Source: an uncultured Sphaerochaeta sp. (GTDB lineage: Bacteria > Spirochaetota > Spirochaetia > Sphaerochaetales > Sphaerochaetaceae). From it: a stretch of DNA of 64,000 nt. This document shows positions 24,585 through 32,577 of this stretch, piece by piece. Made by a program: the position numbers and the translations under genes. The notes below the pieces were generated by a model. The model saw only the letters and a program-made list of their open reading frames with translations, had not been told where the DNA came from and searched no databases. The DNA lies in assembly GCF_963667405.1 (NCBI RefSeq), contig NZ_OY763408.1:1883757-1947756 (forward strand), written 5' to 3'. Position 1 is the stretch's first letter; each line of letters begins with the position of its first letter.

Positions 24585-24962
24585 ATGAAACGCAGCCGCC
24601 TCAGCCTGATCGGAGACAGCATCATTCTCCTCTTGTGCATCCTGGCCATCCTTGCCATCAGCAGCAGGACACTGGGCGGGGGAAGCGGCTACGTTCAGGT
24701 GCAGACAGAGACGGCAACCTACCGCTACAGCCTCGCCGTCGACCGTGAGATCCATGTCGAAGGCCCGCTCGGCGATACCCACATCATCATCGAGGACGGA
24801 CAGGCACATATCCATGACTCTTCCTGCCCCACCAAGAGTTGCACCTTCCAACGCCCCATCTCCAGCGCCCGTGCCTGGATAGCCTGCCTTCCCAACAAGG
24901 TATTGCTCACCATAGTGGGAGACAACACTGCCGATCTGGAGGTGGATGATGTCGCAAACTGA
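24585..24962 (+). CDS. NusG domain II-containing membrane-anchored protein
   Basis: A 125-residue protein. One N-terminal membrane helix (SIILLLCILAILAISS, about residues 11-26) followed by an exported domain of the NusG-II type: YVQVQTETATYRYSLAVDRE, then CPTKSCTFQRPISSARAWIACLP-type segment with the paired Cys (SCPTKSC) and IACLPN near the end. In many anaerobes this domain protein is encoded with Gx transporters, FMN-binding proteins and ApbE. Start is the ATG before KRSRL. It overlaps the next gene by 17 bases. Confidence 0.8.
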   Translation: MKRSRLSLIGDSIILLLCILAILAISSRTLGGGSGYVQVQTETATYRYSLAVDREIHVEGPLGDTHIIIEDGQAHIHDSSCPTKSCTFQRPISSARAWIACLPNKVLLTIVGDNTADLEVDDVAN

Positions 24963-26064
24963 ACGAAAGATCGCCTTCATAGGGGCAACCACCCTGCTGC
25001 TCTCCTCTGTGGAGTATCTCATACCCAAACCCCTTCCCTTCCTGCGCCTGGGACTGGCGAACCTCCCCCTGCTCATCATCCTCGAAAGCATGGGATGGAA
25101 AGCCTACCTGTTCATTCTCTTGCTGAAGGCAATCGGGCAAGGCATGGTATCCGGAACACTCTTCTCCTACCTCTTTCTCATCTCCCTTGCAGGGACCCTT
25201 TCCAGCGGCATTGCCATGAAAGCGGTAAAGCTTCTGCTCAAGTCGAAGGTTTCGCTGGTGGGCATCAGCCTCGTCGGAGCTTTTGTCAGCAACCTGGCAC
25301 AGCTTGCAGTGGCAGCCTTGGTGGCCTATGGACCTTCCATTTGGGTTGCCGCCCCGCTCATGCTCACCCTTGGCCTGCTCTCAAGCTTCGCCCTTGGACT
25401 CCTGGCAGAAATCTATGTCCAGAAGAGCTCCTTTGCCCACTCCTTGGATGATGAGAGCATCAACTTTGCCTTGCCGGTGGTTGAGCAGGGAGCCTACCTT
25501 CCGAGGGTGGCCATCGCCTCGCTTCTCTGCATTGCAGCAATTCTCTTTACGCAAACGCTGTTCTACCTTGCACTGCTCACCCTCTGCATGTACCTCCTGC
25601 AACTCACCGCCCGAAGGAAAATCCGCCTGCTTCCCCCACTCATGCTGCTTGTTTCGCTCGCCATCCTCAGCCTGTTCGAACCCAACGGCAAGGTCTTGCT
25701 CTCCCTCGGTTCGGTTGCCTTCACCGAAGGCTCCCTCACGCTTGCCTTCACCAAGGCCCTCCGGCTGATGAGCCTGCTGGCAGCCAGCCAGTGCCTGACG
25801 GCAAGCAACCCACGCCTGAAGGGAAAGGCCGGTTCCATCCTGCTGCTCGACCTGGCCTACTTCGGCCAACTCTCCTCCTCGTTCCGCACAACCAAGGGGA
25901 GCCTTGTCAAGCGCATAGACCAGGCCCTGCAGAGCGCCGCTTCCGGCAATGGAACCGAACAGGCCGTGCAGAAACAACAAAAACGGGCAATCAAGGAACC
26001 ATTGTTTCTCCTGCTTTCGGGGTGTGTGCTGTTTACAGCATTGTTGAGCAATATCCTAAAATAA
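24946..26064 (+). CDS. Gx transporter (HepI-like) with extra EcfT-like C-terminal half
   Basis: A 372-residue membrane protein. Residues 1-170 match the Gx transporter family (often annotated heptaprenyl diphosphate synthase component I), an ECF S-component-like fold, with LPFLRLGLANLPLLIILE near residue 30. The family is usually about 170-190 residues; here a second hydrophobic half (about 185-372) follows with four or so helices and KALRLMSLLAASQCLTAS, which resembles the coupling region of EcfT transmembrane components. I therefore suspect an S-T fusion. ATG 24949 has better ribosome spacing to GGAGG than 24946. Substrate unknown. Confidence 0.75.
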   Translation: MMSQTERKIAFIGATTLLLSSVEYLIPKPLPFLRLGLANLPLLIILESMGWKAYLFILLLKAIGQGMVSGTLFSYLFLISLAGTLSSGIAMKAVKLLLKSKVSLVGISLVGAFVSNLAQLAVAALVAYGPSIWVAAPLMLTLGLLSSFALGLLAEIYVQKSSFAHSLDDESINFALPVVEQGAYLPRVAIASLLCIAAILFTQTLFYLALLTLCMYLLQLTARRKIRLLPPLMLLVSLAILSLFEPNGKVLLSLGSVAFTEGSLTLAFTKALRLMSLLAASQCLTASNPRLKGKAGSILLLDLAYFGQLSSSFRTTKGSLVKRIDQALQSAASGNGTEQAVQKQQKRAIKEPLFLLLSGCVLFTALLSNILK

Positions 26065-26201
26065 ACAACCAATCGTATAATTAAAACTCAAATATCGGTA
26101 ATATTTATCCAATTATTTTCATTTCAGACTATTTATCTGCGCTGATATGCATTTTGGTGCATTAGCTTTGTAATATTCTCACATATTTATTTCCTACCCT
26201 C

Positions 26202-26231
26202 TTGACCATAATAGATAATTTTTTATACATT
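26202..26231 (+). promoter_or_regulatory. Candidate adhE promoter
   Basis: TTGACC (26202-26207), an 18-base spacer, TACATT (26226-26231) in a very AT-rich 197-base gap. It places the start about 24 bases before the adhE ATG. Just upstream, TGTAATATTCTCACA (26169-26183) loosely resembles a Rex redox-repressor site (TGTGA-N6-TCACA) but has one mismatch and a short spacer, so this is only a hint. Confidence 0.45.
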
Positions 26232-26261
26232 CGGGCCAACAAACCACCAGAGGAGTGCATC

Positions 26262-28928
26262 ATGGCAGAAATCAAGCAACCAACCGAACTCTTTGAAGGG
26301 CAGCAAGAGCTGCAGTCTCTCATTGAGCGGGTGAAGCGCGCACAAATCAAATTCTCAACCTACACCCAGGAGCAGGTTGACACCATATTCAGAGCTGCAG
26401 CCATTGCAGCAAACGACGAGCGCATCAAGCTCGCAGCCATGGCCGTCAAGGAGACAGGCATGGGAATCCTGGAAGACAAGGTGATCAAGAACCACTTCTC
26501 CGCCGAGTACATCTTCAACAAGTACAAGGATGACAAGACCTGCGGCATCATCGAGACCGACCAGGGCTTCGGCATCAAGAAGATTGCAGAACCCAAGGGC
26601 GTCATTTGCGGCATCATTCCCACCACCAACCCAACCAGCACCGCCATCTTCAAGAGCCTCATCAGCCTCAAGACCCGAAACGCCATCATCTTCAGCCCCC
26701 ACCCCCGCGCCAAGGAGTGCACCTGCGAAGCTGCCAGAATCATCCTTGAGGCTGCCGTGAAAGCAGGGGCTCCCGAGGACATCATCGCCTGGATCGACGA
26801 ACCTTCGGTACAGAAGACCGACTATCTGATGCGCAATCCATTGGTAAATCTCATCCTTGCTACCGGAGGACCTTCCATGGTCAAGAGCGCATACTCATCA
26901 GGCATTCCGGCAATCGGGGTGGGACCGGGCAATACCCCAGCCTTGGTGGACAAGAGTGCAGATATCAAGATGGCGGTCAGCTCCATCCTCATGTCCAAGA
27001 CCTTCGACAACGGCGTTGTGTGTGCCAGTGAGCAGGCTGTCATCTGCCACAAGGACATCTACGACCAGATGAAGGAGGAGTTCCTCACTCGCGGAGCATA
27101 CTTCCTCTCAGCATCTGAGGCAGACCAACTGAGATCAGTCATCATTGATCCCAAACGCAAGACGGTCAACCCAGCCATTGTCGGCCAAAGTGCGGCAACC
27201 ATTGCCAAGCTTGCTGGCTTTGCCGTACCTGCGGCAACCAAGGTCCTTATCGGCGAGGTGGAACAGATCCAGGAGAGTGAACCCTTCGCCCATGAGAAGC
27301 TCAGCCCTGTGTTGGCCATGTACAGATGCGACAACTTCGGCGATGGTACGGACAAGGCTGCCAGGCTTGTTGCGCTCGGAGGTTTCGGGCACACCAGTGT
27401 GCTGTACATCGACGAGCATGAGACGGAGAAGGTTGAGACCTACTCCAAGACGGTGAAAACCAGCCGCATCCTGGTGAACATGCCTGCCAGTCAGGGAGCC
27501 ATCGGGGACATCTACAACTTCCGCCTTGAGCCCTCCCTCACCTTGGGCTGCGGCAGCTGGGGCAACAACTCCATCAGTGAGAATGTGGGACCCAAGCACC
27601 TGCTCAACATCAAGACCGAAGCCGCCAGGAGGGAGAATATGCTCTGGTTCAAACTGCCACCCAAGATCTACTTCAAGTATGGCTCGCTGCCCATCGCCCT
27701 GGGAGAACTGAAGGGCAAGAAGCGTGCCTTCATCATCACCGACTCCTTCCTCTTTACCAGCGGTATGGTGGAGAAGATCACCGACACCCTGGACAGCCTC
27801 GGCATTGAGACCGAGACCTTCCATCAGGTGAAGCCCGACCCGACACTGGGCACCATCACCGAGGGAATGAAGCTGATCAACGCCTTCAAGCCTGACGTGC
27901 TCATCGGCCTTGGCGGGGGATCGCCGATGGATGCGGCGAAAATCATGTGGTTGCTCTATGAGCATCCGGAGGTAAAGTTCGAAGGTCTTGCCCTGCGGTT
28001 CATGGATATCCAGAAACGAATCTACGCCTTCCCCGACATGGGAAAGAAAGCAGAGCTCGTCTGCATCCCGACCACCAGCGGAACAGGAAGCGAGGTCACC
28101 CCGTTTGCCATCATCACCGATGAGAAAACCGGCATGAAGTGGGCCATCGCAGACTATGCACTGACCCCGACGATGGCCATCGTCGACAGTGAACTTGCCA
28201 TGGGCCAGCCCAAGGGCTTGACGGCAAGCTGCGGCGTCGATGTCCTGACCCATGCCCTGGAAGCCCTGGCTTCGAGCATGTCCACCGACTATACCAACGG
28301 TTTGAGCCTTGAGGCTGCCCGGATGATCTTCAAGTATTTGCCCCAAGCCTATCGGGATGGAACGGACAAGAAAGCACGGGAAAAGGTGCACAACGCATCC
28401 ACCATTGCCGGCATGGCTTTCTCCAATGCATTCCTGGGCGTCTGCCACTCCATGGCACACAAACTCGGAGCACAGTTCCACATTCCCCATGGAATGGCGA
28501 ACGCGCTGCTGCTGTGCAACGTCATCCGATACAATGCCACCGACAACCCGACCAAGCAGGCTTCCTTCCCGCAGTACGAGTACCCCTCAGCGGTAAGCCG
28601 CTACGCTCGCGCAGCTGACTACATCGCCATGGCGGTGAACGACCAGGAGAACACCCCGTACATCAGGACCAGTGCCAAGGACACCCAGGCCCAGCGGGTG
28701 GAAGCTCTGGTAGCCGGAATCGAGAAGCTGAAGAAGGAGCTGGATATCCCCACCTCCATCCAGGCTTGGGGGATCAAGGAAGAGGAGTTCCTCAGTGTGG
28801 TGGACGAGCTGGCCGTCAAGGCATTTGACGACCAGTGCACCGGGACAAACCCCCGCTACCCCTTGATCAGTGAGATAAAACAGCTCTACCTCGACTCGTT
28901 CTACGGCAGGGCGTATACCGAGAACTGA
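26262..28928 (+). CDS. adhE: Bifunctional aldehyde-alcohol dehydrogenase AdhE
   Basis: An 888-residue fermentation enzyme reducing acetyl-CoA to acetaldehyde and then ethanol with NADH. N-terminal aldehyde dehydrogenase domain (1 to about 440): GIIPTTNPTSTAIFKSLI and the catalytic Cys in NGVVCASEQAVI. Fe-type alcohol dehydrogenase domain (about 455-888): GLGGGSPMDAAKIMW, the metal ligands in LGVCHSMAHKLGAQFHIPHG, and IPTTSGTGSEVT. Start ATG 26262 behind AGAGGAG; full length, no breaks. AdhE forms long spirosome filaments in other bacteria. Confidence 0.98.
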   Translation: MAEIKQPTELFEGQQELQSLIERVKRAQIKFSTYTQEQVDTIFRAAAIAANDERIKLAAMAVKETGMGILEDKVIKNHFSAEYIFNKYKDDKTCGIIETDQGFGIKKIAEPKGVICGIIPTTNPTSTAIFKSLISLKTRNAIIFSPHPRAKECTCEAARIILEAAVKAGAPEDIIAWIDEPSVQKTDYLMRNPLVNLILATGGPSMVKSAYSSGIPAIGVGPGNTPALVDKSADIKMAVSSILMSKTFDNGVVCASEQAVICHKDIYDQMKEEFLTRGAYFLSASEADQLRSVIIDPKRKTVNPAIVGQSAATIAKLAGFAVPAATKVLIGEVEQIQESEPFAHEKLSPVLAMYRCDNFGDGTDKAARLVALGGFGHTSVLYIDEHETEKVETYSKTVKTSRILVNMPASQGAIGDIYNFRLEPSLTLGCGSWGNNSISENVGPKHLLNIKTEAARRENMLWFKLPPKIYFKYGSLPIALGELKGKKRAFIITDSFLFTSGMVEKITDTLDSLGIETETFHQVKPDPTLGTITEGMKLINAFKPDVLIGLGGGSPMDAAKIMWLLYEHPEVKFEGLALRFMDIQKRIYAFPDMGKKAELVCIPTTSGTGSEVTPFAIITDEKTGMKWAIADYALTPTMAIVDSELAMGQPKGLTASCGVDVLTHALEALASSMSTDYTNGLSLEAARMIFKYLPQAYRDGTDKKAREKVHNASTIAGMAFSNAFLGVCHSMAHKLGAQFHIPHGMANALLLCNVIRYNATDNPTKQASFPQYEYPSAVSRYARAADYIAMAVNDQENTPYIRTSAKDTQAQRVEALVAGIEKLKKELDIPTSIQAWGIKEEEFLSVVDELAVKAFDDQCTGTNPRYPLISEIKQLYLDSFYGRAYTEN

Positions 28929-28933
28929 GCATC

Positions 28934-28975
28934 AAGGCAAGGGATTCCGTTCATTCGGGGTCCCTTGCCTTTTCT
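28934..28975 (+). terminator. Intrinsic terminator after adhE
   Basis: 11-bp perfect stem AAGGCAAGGGA (28934-28944) / TCCCTTGCCTT (28961-28971) with a 16-base loop and a short T-rich tail (TTTCTC). It lies 5 bases past the adhE stop and makes adhE a single-gene unit. Confidence 0.85.
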
Positions 28976-29095
28976 CTCCATTGCCAAAGCATGGGAATGA
29001 TTCCTTCTGCAAAGGCATCCCCCAGCCGGCTTCTTTGGATACAACCAACCAAAGGAGTCCTGTACAAGGACCAACACTTGTACTACTATGCTTGC

Positions 29096-29902
29096 ATGTT
29101 TGACTACAAGCTCATCTGCACTGATATAGACGGAACGCTGCTCAACCCCCAACACCAGGTAACCGAACGGACGAAACTGGCTTTGCGCAAGGCAAGGAAG
29201 ATGGGCATCCACGTTGCCCTGGTAAGCGGACGCATCGGCTCGAGCCTACGGATTTTGCAAGAAGAGATCGGCATCGATGGGCCGCTTGGGTGTTTCAACG
29301 GTTCGCTGGTGCTCGATGAGGAAGACAAGGAACTGGAAGCCCACCCGCTTCCCCTTGCCTGGAGCAGGGAGGTCCTCTCCTTTGTCCAGAATACCGATCT
29401 TGAGACCTTTCTCTTCACCAACGAAAGCTGGTACATGCAGGCAAAAGGCCGATGGTATGATGTGGAAGTGGAAGCATCCCGCACAGAAGGAAGGATAGCC
29501 TCCCTCTCCACCATCGAGAAGGTGCTTGCAGAGACAGAGCGGCCCTTCAAGCTTCTGTGCATGCACCATGAACCTGAGTATGTCCGATCGATGGAGAGAA
29601 TCTTGCAGGAACGCTTCGGTTCACACCTGAACATCTTCAGCTCCTCCCCGAAGTACATCGAAATCCTTGCCCGGGGCGTCGACAAGGGCCATGCAGTACG
29701 TTCGCTGTGCAATGCCTACAAGATAGATGCAAGCCAGGTCATGGCAGTGGGGGACTACTACAATGACATCGGCATGTTCCGGGCGGCCGGCTACTCGGTG
29801 GCGATGGCAAATGCCCCTGCCGAAGTTGCACAGCATGCCACTGCCATGACGAAGAGCAACAGCGAGGACGGTTTGGCTCTTGCCATCGAGGCCATCCTGT
29901 GA
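29096..29902 (+). CDS. HAD-IIB (Cof-type) sugar/nucleotide phosphatase
   Basis: A 268-residue phosphatase of the Cof subfamily. Motif I DIDGTLLN (residues 9-16), motif II VSGR, cap domain about 85-190, motif III Lys in RGVDKGHAVRSL (about 198) and motif IV GDYYNDIGMF (about 219). Start ATG 29096 chosen because the HAD motif begins 8 residues later; an upstream extension is not family-like. The stop overlaps the GTG of the MFS gene, so the two are coupled. Confidence 0.9.
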   Translation: MFDYKLICTDIDGTLLNPQHQVTERTKLALRKARKMGIHVALVSGRIGSSLRILQEEIGIDGPLGCFNGSLVLDEEDKELEAHPLPLAWSREVLSFVQNTDLETFLFTNESWYMQAKGRWYDVEVEASRTEGRIASLSTIEKVLAETERPFKLLCMHHEPEYVRSMERILQERFGSHLNIFSSSPKYIEILARGVDKGHAVRSLCNAYKIDASQVMAVGDYYNDIGMFRAAGYSVAMANAPAEVAQHATAMTKSNSEDGLALAIEAIL

Positions 29903-31122
29903 ACAAGCCTCTCTCCATCTATCGGGGACTTCCCCAGCCCATCTATGTACTCTTCTTCTCCACCATCATCAACGCAGTGGGCATTTTCGTCTATCCCTTT
30001 CTGACGCTCTATCTGACCCGGCGCCTCGGCTATTCAGCCCTGGAGGCTGGAACCTACATGACGTTTGCCTCAGTACTCTATGTACCAGGGTCCATGATCG
30101 GGAGCAAGCTGGCCGACAGCATAGGCCGTAAACCTGTGCTGGTCATCTTCCAGTTGCTCATGGACCTTTGTTTTCTTCTTGCAGGCATTTTTGAAGGGTC
30201 GCCAGCAATCCCCTACCTGGTGCTGCTTGCCCTCTTCTTCGATGGCATGGTCGACCCGGCCAGGGAAGCGATGAAAACCGATGTGACGACCATCGGAAAC
30301 CGACAGGCCTCCTTCAGCCTCATCTACCTTGGACACAATATTGGCTTTGCCATCGGACCGGTCATCGCCGGCTATCTCTTCTATACCATGCCCAGCTGGA
30401 TCTTCTACGGAAATGCTCTTGCAGGGGCTCTGGCAACCTGCCTGGTGATGCTCAAGGTCAAGGAGAGCAAGCCCTCCAAAGAGACCGTAGAGGAGAGCAA
30501 AGGGTGGAAAACCACCGAAAAAGGAGAGGAAGGAGGCCTCCTCAAGGCCCTCTTCACCCGTCCCCGCCTCCTCTTGTTCGCCCTCTCCGTAACCTTTTTC
30601 AGCTATGCCTACAGCCAGACACTTTTCGCCCTTCCCCTGCTGACCACCAAACTCTTCGCCGAGCAGGGAGCCCCACTCTACGGCAGGATGATGGCGCTCA
30701 ATGGCATCGTGGTGGTATTGTTCAATCCCATCATCGTCTCCTCGCTGAGACGTTTCCACCCCTTGGCGAACACCACCCTAGGAGGCCTCCTCTATGCCGT
30801 GGGATTCTCACTCTTTGCCTTTGCCGGCATCCCCCCGATGTTTCTCCTGCTGACCGTGGTCTTTACCCTCGGGGAAATCATCTGTGCCACGAACGAACAC
30901 TTCTATGTGGCGAACAACACCCCGATCAGTCACCGTTCCCGATTCTCGGCAATTCTTCCCATCATCATGGGAACCGGGCATGCCTTCGCCCCGATTGTGG
31001 GGGGTACCATCATCGATGGGTATTCCATGTCACTGCTGTGGATCTCAACCGGCCTTGCAGCCCTCATAGGATCGGCAGGGGTATTCCTGCTCTACCTGAC
31101 CGAGAAAAAACCCCAGGCGTGA
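29899..31122 (+). CDS. MFS transporter
   Basis: A 407-residue major facilitator with 12 predicted helices. Motif A is seen as GSKLADSIGRKPVLVI (about residues 73-88), the classic G-x-x-x-D-x-x-G-R-K/R pattern. A hydrophilic charged loop (KESKPSKETVEESKGWKTTE) separates the halves. The general look is of YdgH/drug-efflux or sugar-efflux type; the substrate is not predictable. GTG start overlapping the phosphatase TGA. Confidence 0.88.
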   Translation: MNKPLSIYRGLPQPIYVLFFSTIINAVGIFVYPFLTLYLTRRLGYSALEAGTYMTFASVLYVPGSMIGSKLADSIGRKPVLVIFQLLMDLCFLLAGIFEGSPAIPYLVLLALFFDGMVDPAREAMKTDVTTIGNRQASFSLIYLGHNIGFAIGPVIAGYLFYTMPSWIFYGNALAGALATCLVMLKVKESKPSKETVEESKGWKTTEKGEEGGLLKALFTRPRLLLFALSVTFFSYAYSQTLFALPLLTTKLFAEQGAPLYGRMMALNGIVVVLFNPIIVSSLRRFHPLANTTLGGLLYAVGFSLFAFAGIPPMFLLLTVVFTLGEIICATNEHFYVANNTPISHRSRFSAILPIIMGTGHAFAPIVGGTIIDGYSMSLLWISTGLAALIGSAGVFLLYLTEKKPQA

Positions 31123-31137
31123 GCCCAGGGTTGCAAT

Positions 31138-31623
31138 CTACAGCTTTTCCAGCAACTTCTTCACTGCTGTGGCAGGGAAATCGGGATTGTCTTTCTCCTT
31201 GGAAAGCAGATCGGTGAGCAACTTCCTGACCGCATCGCTTTGCGGCAGTATGTAGCCTGCTTCCCGATAGCAGTCCTCAGCCATGATGTGGTTGCTCATC
31301 GCCACCGTCTTGCAGAGCTGCTTGAAAACAGGATCATCACTTTCTGCGGCCAGATGCTTGGCTATCGATTCCTGTCTGACCTTGCTCGAGGCAAGATCGA
31401 ACAGACTCTGTTGAACCTCAGATTCTTTCTTCTGAGGATCGGGATAGCTGGAGGGCACCAGATAGATGGCATGACTGGGACAGGCATCCACACAGAGACG
31501 GCAACCGGAGAGACACTTGGAGAAATCTATCTGCCCGTTTTCGGTATCGGTAGCCCCGGTGGGACAAACAAACAGGCAGACACAATCTTTGGTACACAAG
31601 GCAATATTTCGTGCTGCATGCAT
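31138..31623 (-). CDS. Ferredoxin-like 4Fe-4S protein
   Basis: A 161-residue protein with two cysteine clusters in the first 55 residues, then a helical domain to the end. Cluster spacing is unusual: C-TKD-C-V-C-LFV-CP and C-LSG-C-RL-C-VDA-CP, both with three residues after the first Cys instead of two. A start at ATG 31623 follows AAGGAGG and overlaps the stop of the rubredoxin-type gene by one base. The helical C-terminus (HIMAEDCYREAGYIL) may bind a partner. Probably an electron carrier for peroxide or oxygen defence with its neighbour. Confidence 0.8.
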   Translation of the reverse strand: MHAARNIALCTKDCVCLFVCPTGATDTENGQIDFSKCLSGCRLCVDACPSHAIYLVPSSYPDPQKKESEVQQSLFDLASSKVRQESIAKHLAAESDDPVFKQLCKTVAMSNHIMAEDCYREAGYILPQSDAVRKLLTDLLSKEKDNPDFPATAVKKLLEKL

Positions 31624-32093
31624 CAGATGGCCTCCTTCTGGACCGCTTGGATCTTGAAACTGGGAACCTTGCAGATCGGGCAAATGGCAGGAGGCTGCTC
31701 ACCTACGTACACGAAGCCGCAGATTTCACATACATATACGTTTGTGTTCTCCAGCAGGGTGTTCTTCTGTTTCTCATACCGCAGCAGGAGACTCTTGAGC
31801 AGCTTGGAAACCTTCTCGCCCCAGACCAAGGCACGAAGCGAGCCACGGTCCTTGTTCGCCGATGCCACTGAGTCGGCTTGCTTGTATCCGACAGCCAGAT
31901 CCTCATTGATTGCACTCAGCAAGTCCTGATAGGCCTGCCCCTCCGGCTTCTCTCTGCCCTGTTCATAGAATGAAGCCAGCTCACCGAACAGCAGGGCCTC
32001 CTCACTTCTCATTTGCTTGGTGCAGGCCTTCTGCAAATTGGTGCACATTGCGGCAAGCTCACCACGCGTCATTTCACGCATATCTTCTTCCAC
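31623..32093 (-). CDS. Helical protein with C-terminal rubredoxin-type domain
   Basis: A 156-residue protein. Residues 1-115 are helical, ferritin/rubrerythrin-like in size, but without obvious E-x-x-H diiron motifs; residues 118-150 are a rubredoxin knuckle pair (YVCEICGFVY then CPICKVPSFKIQ) binding one iron. GTG start 6 bases after AAGGAGG. Translationally coupled to the 4Fe-4S protein, so the two may form an electron-transfer pair. Similar to 'rubredoxin-like domain' proteins linked to oxidative stress in anaerobes. Confidence 0.8.
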   Translation of the reverse strand: MEEDMREMTRGELAAMCTNLQKACTKQMRSEEALLFGELASFYEQGREKPEGQAYQDLLSAINEDLAVGYKQADSVASANKDRGSLRALVWGEKVSKLLKSLLLRYEKQKNTLLENTNVYVCEICGFVYVGEQPPAICPICKVPSFKIQAVQKEAI

Positions 32094-32301
32094 ACCTAAC
32101 CTCCTTGGCTTTGGGTGTACGTAGTATACCAGTTTTTGACGGAATATTGGTAATTATGAGAAAAGAAGAGAAAAACAAACTCGCCCTAACTACATCACTC
32201 AAGTATACATGTGAATTCATGCGGCTGTATTGCCGGTATTTTTTGCCATTCTCTTGTCATATTTTCGTCAATCCAGCGTTTTCTGAGGTAATACTGGACA
32301 C

Positions 32302-32577
32302 ATGTACAAGAAAGCAATCGGACAAGCAATCAGGGAAATACGACTTGCACAGCATATGACCCAGGAAGAGCTGATAGAAAAAGCCGACCTCTCACGAAGT
32401 CAGCTTTACTACATAGAATCGGGGAAAACAACTCCGCGCCTGCCGACGATCCATTCCATCTGCACAGCGCTCGGCCTCTCATTCGTGGACTTTGTCCACT
32501 ACATCTATCAGTACTCCCCAGGTTCGGCAACGCCAAGCATCTCATCAATGGATGCTCCGGGGGCAACCATCGGATAG
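32302..32577 (+). CDS. XRE-family HTH regulator, 3' end antisense to ilvB
   Basis: A 91-residue protein. Residues 6-62 are a Cro/C1-type HTH (IREIRLAQHMTQEELIEKAD then SRSQLYYIESGKTTPRLPTI). The last 22 residues have no family character; their DNA is the antisense of the ilvB 3' end (70-base overlap), so the gene may have lost its own stop. Target genes are unknown; the neighbours are the rubredoxin pair (divergent) and the branched-chain operon (convergent). Confidence 0.85.
   Translation: MYKKAIGQAIREIRLAQHMTQEELIEKADLSRSQLYYIESGKTTPRLPTIHSICTALGLSFVDFVHYIYQYSPGSATPSISSMDAPGATIG

Noticed and set aside
26355..28490. Long antisense frames inside adhE
   Set aside because: They mirror the codon pattern of adhE and have no start signals or recognisable domains.
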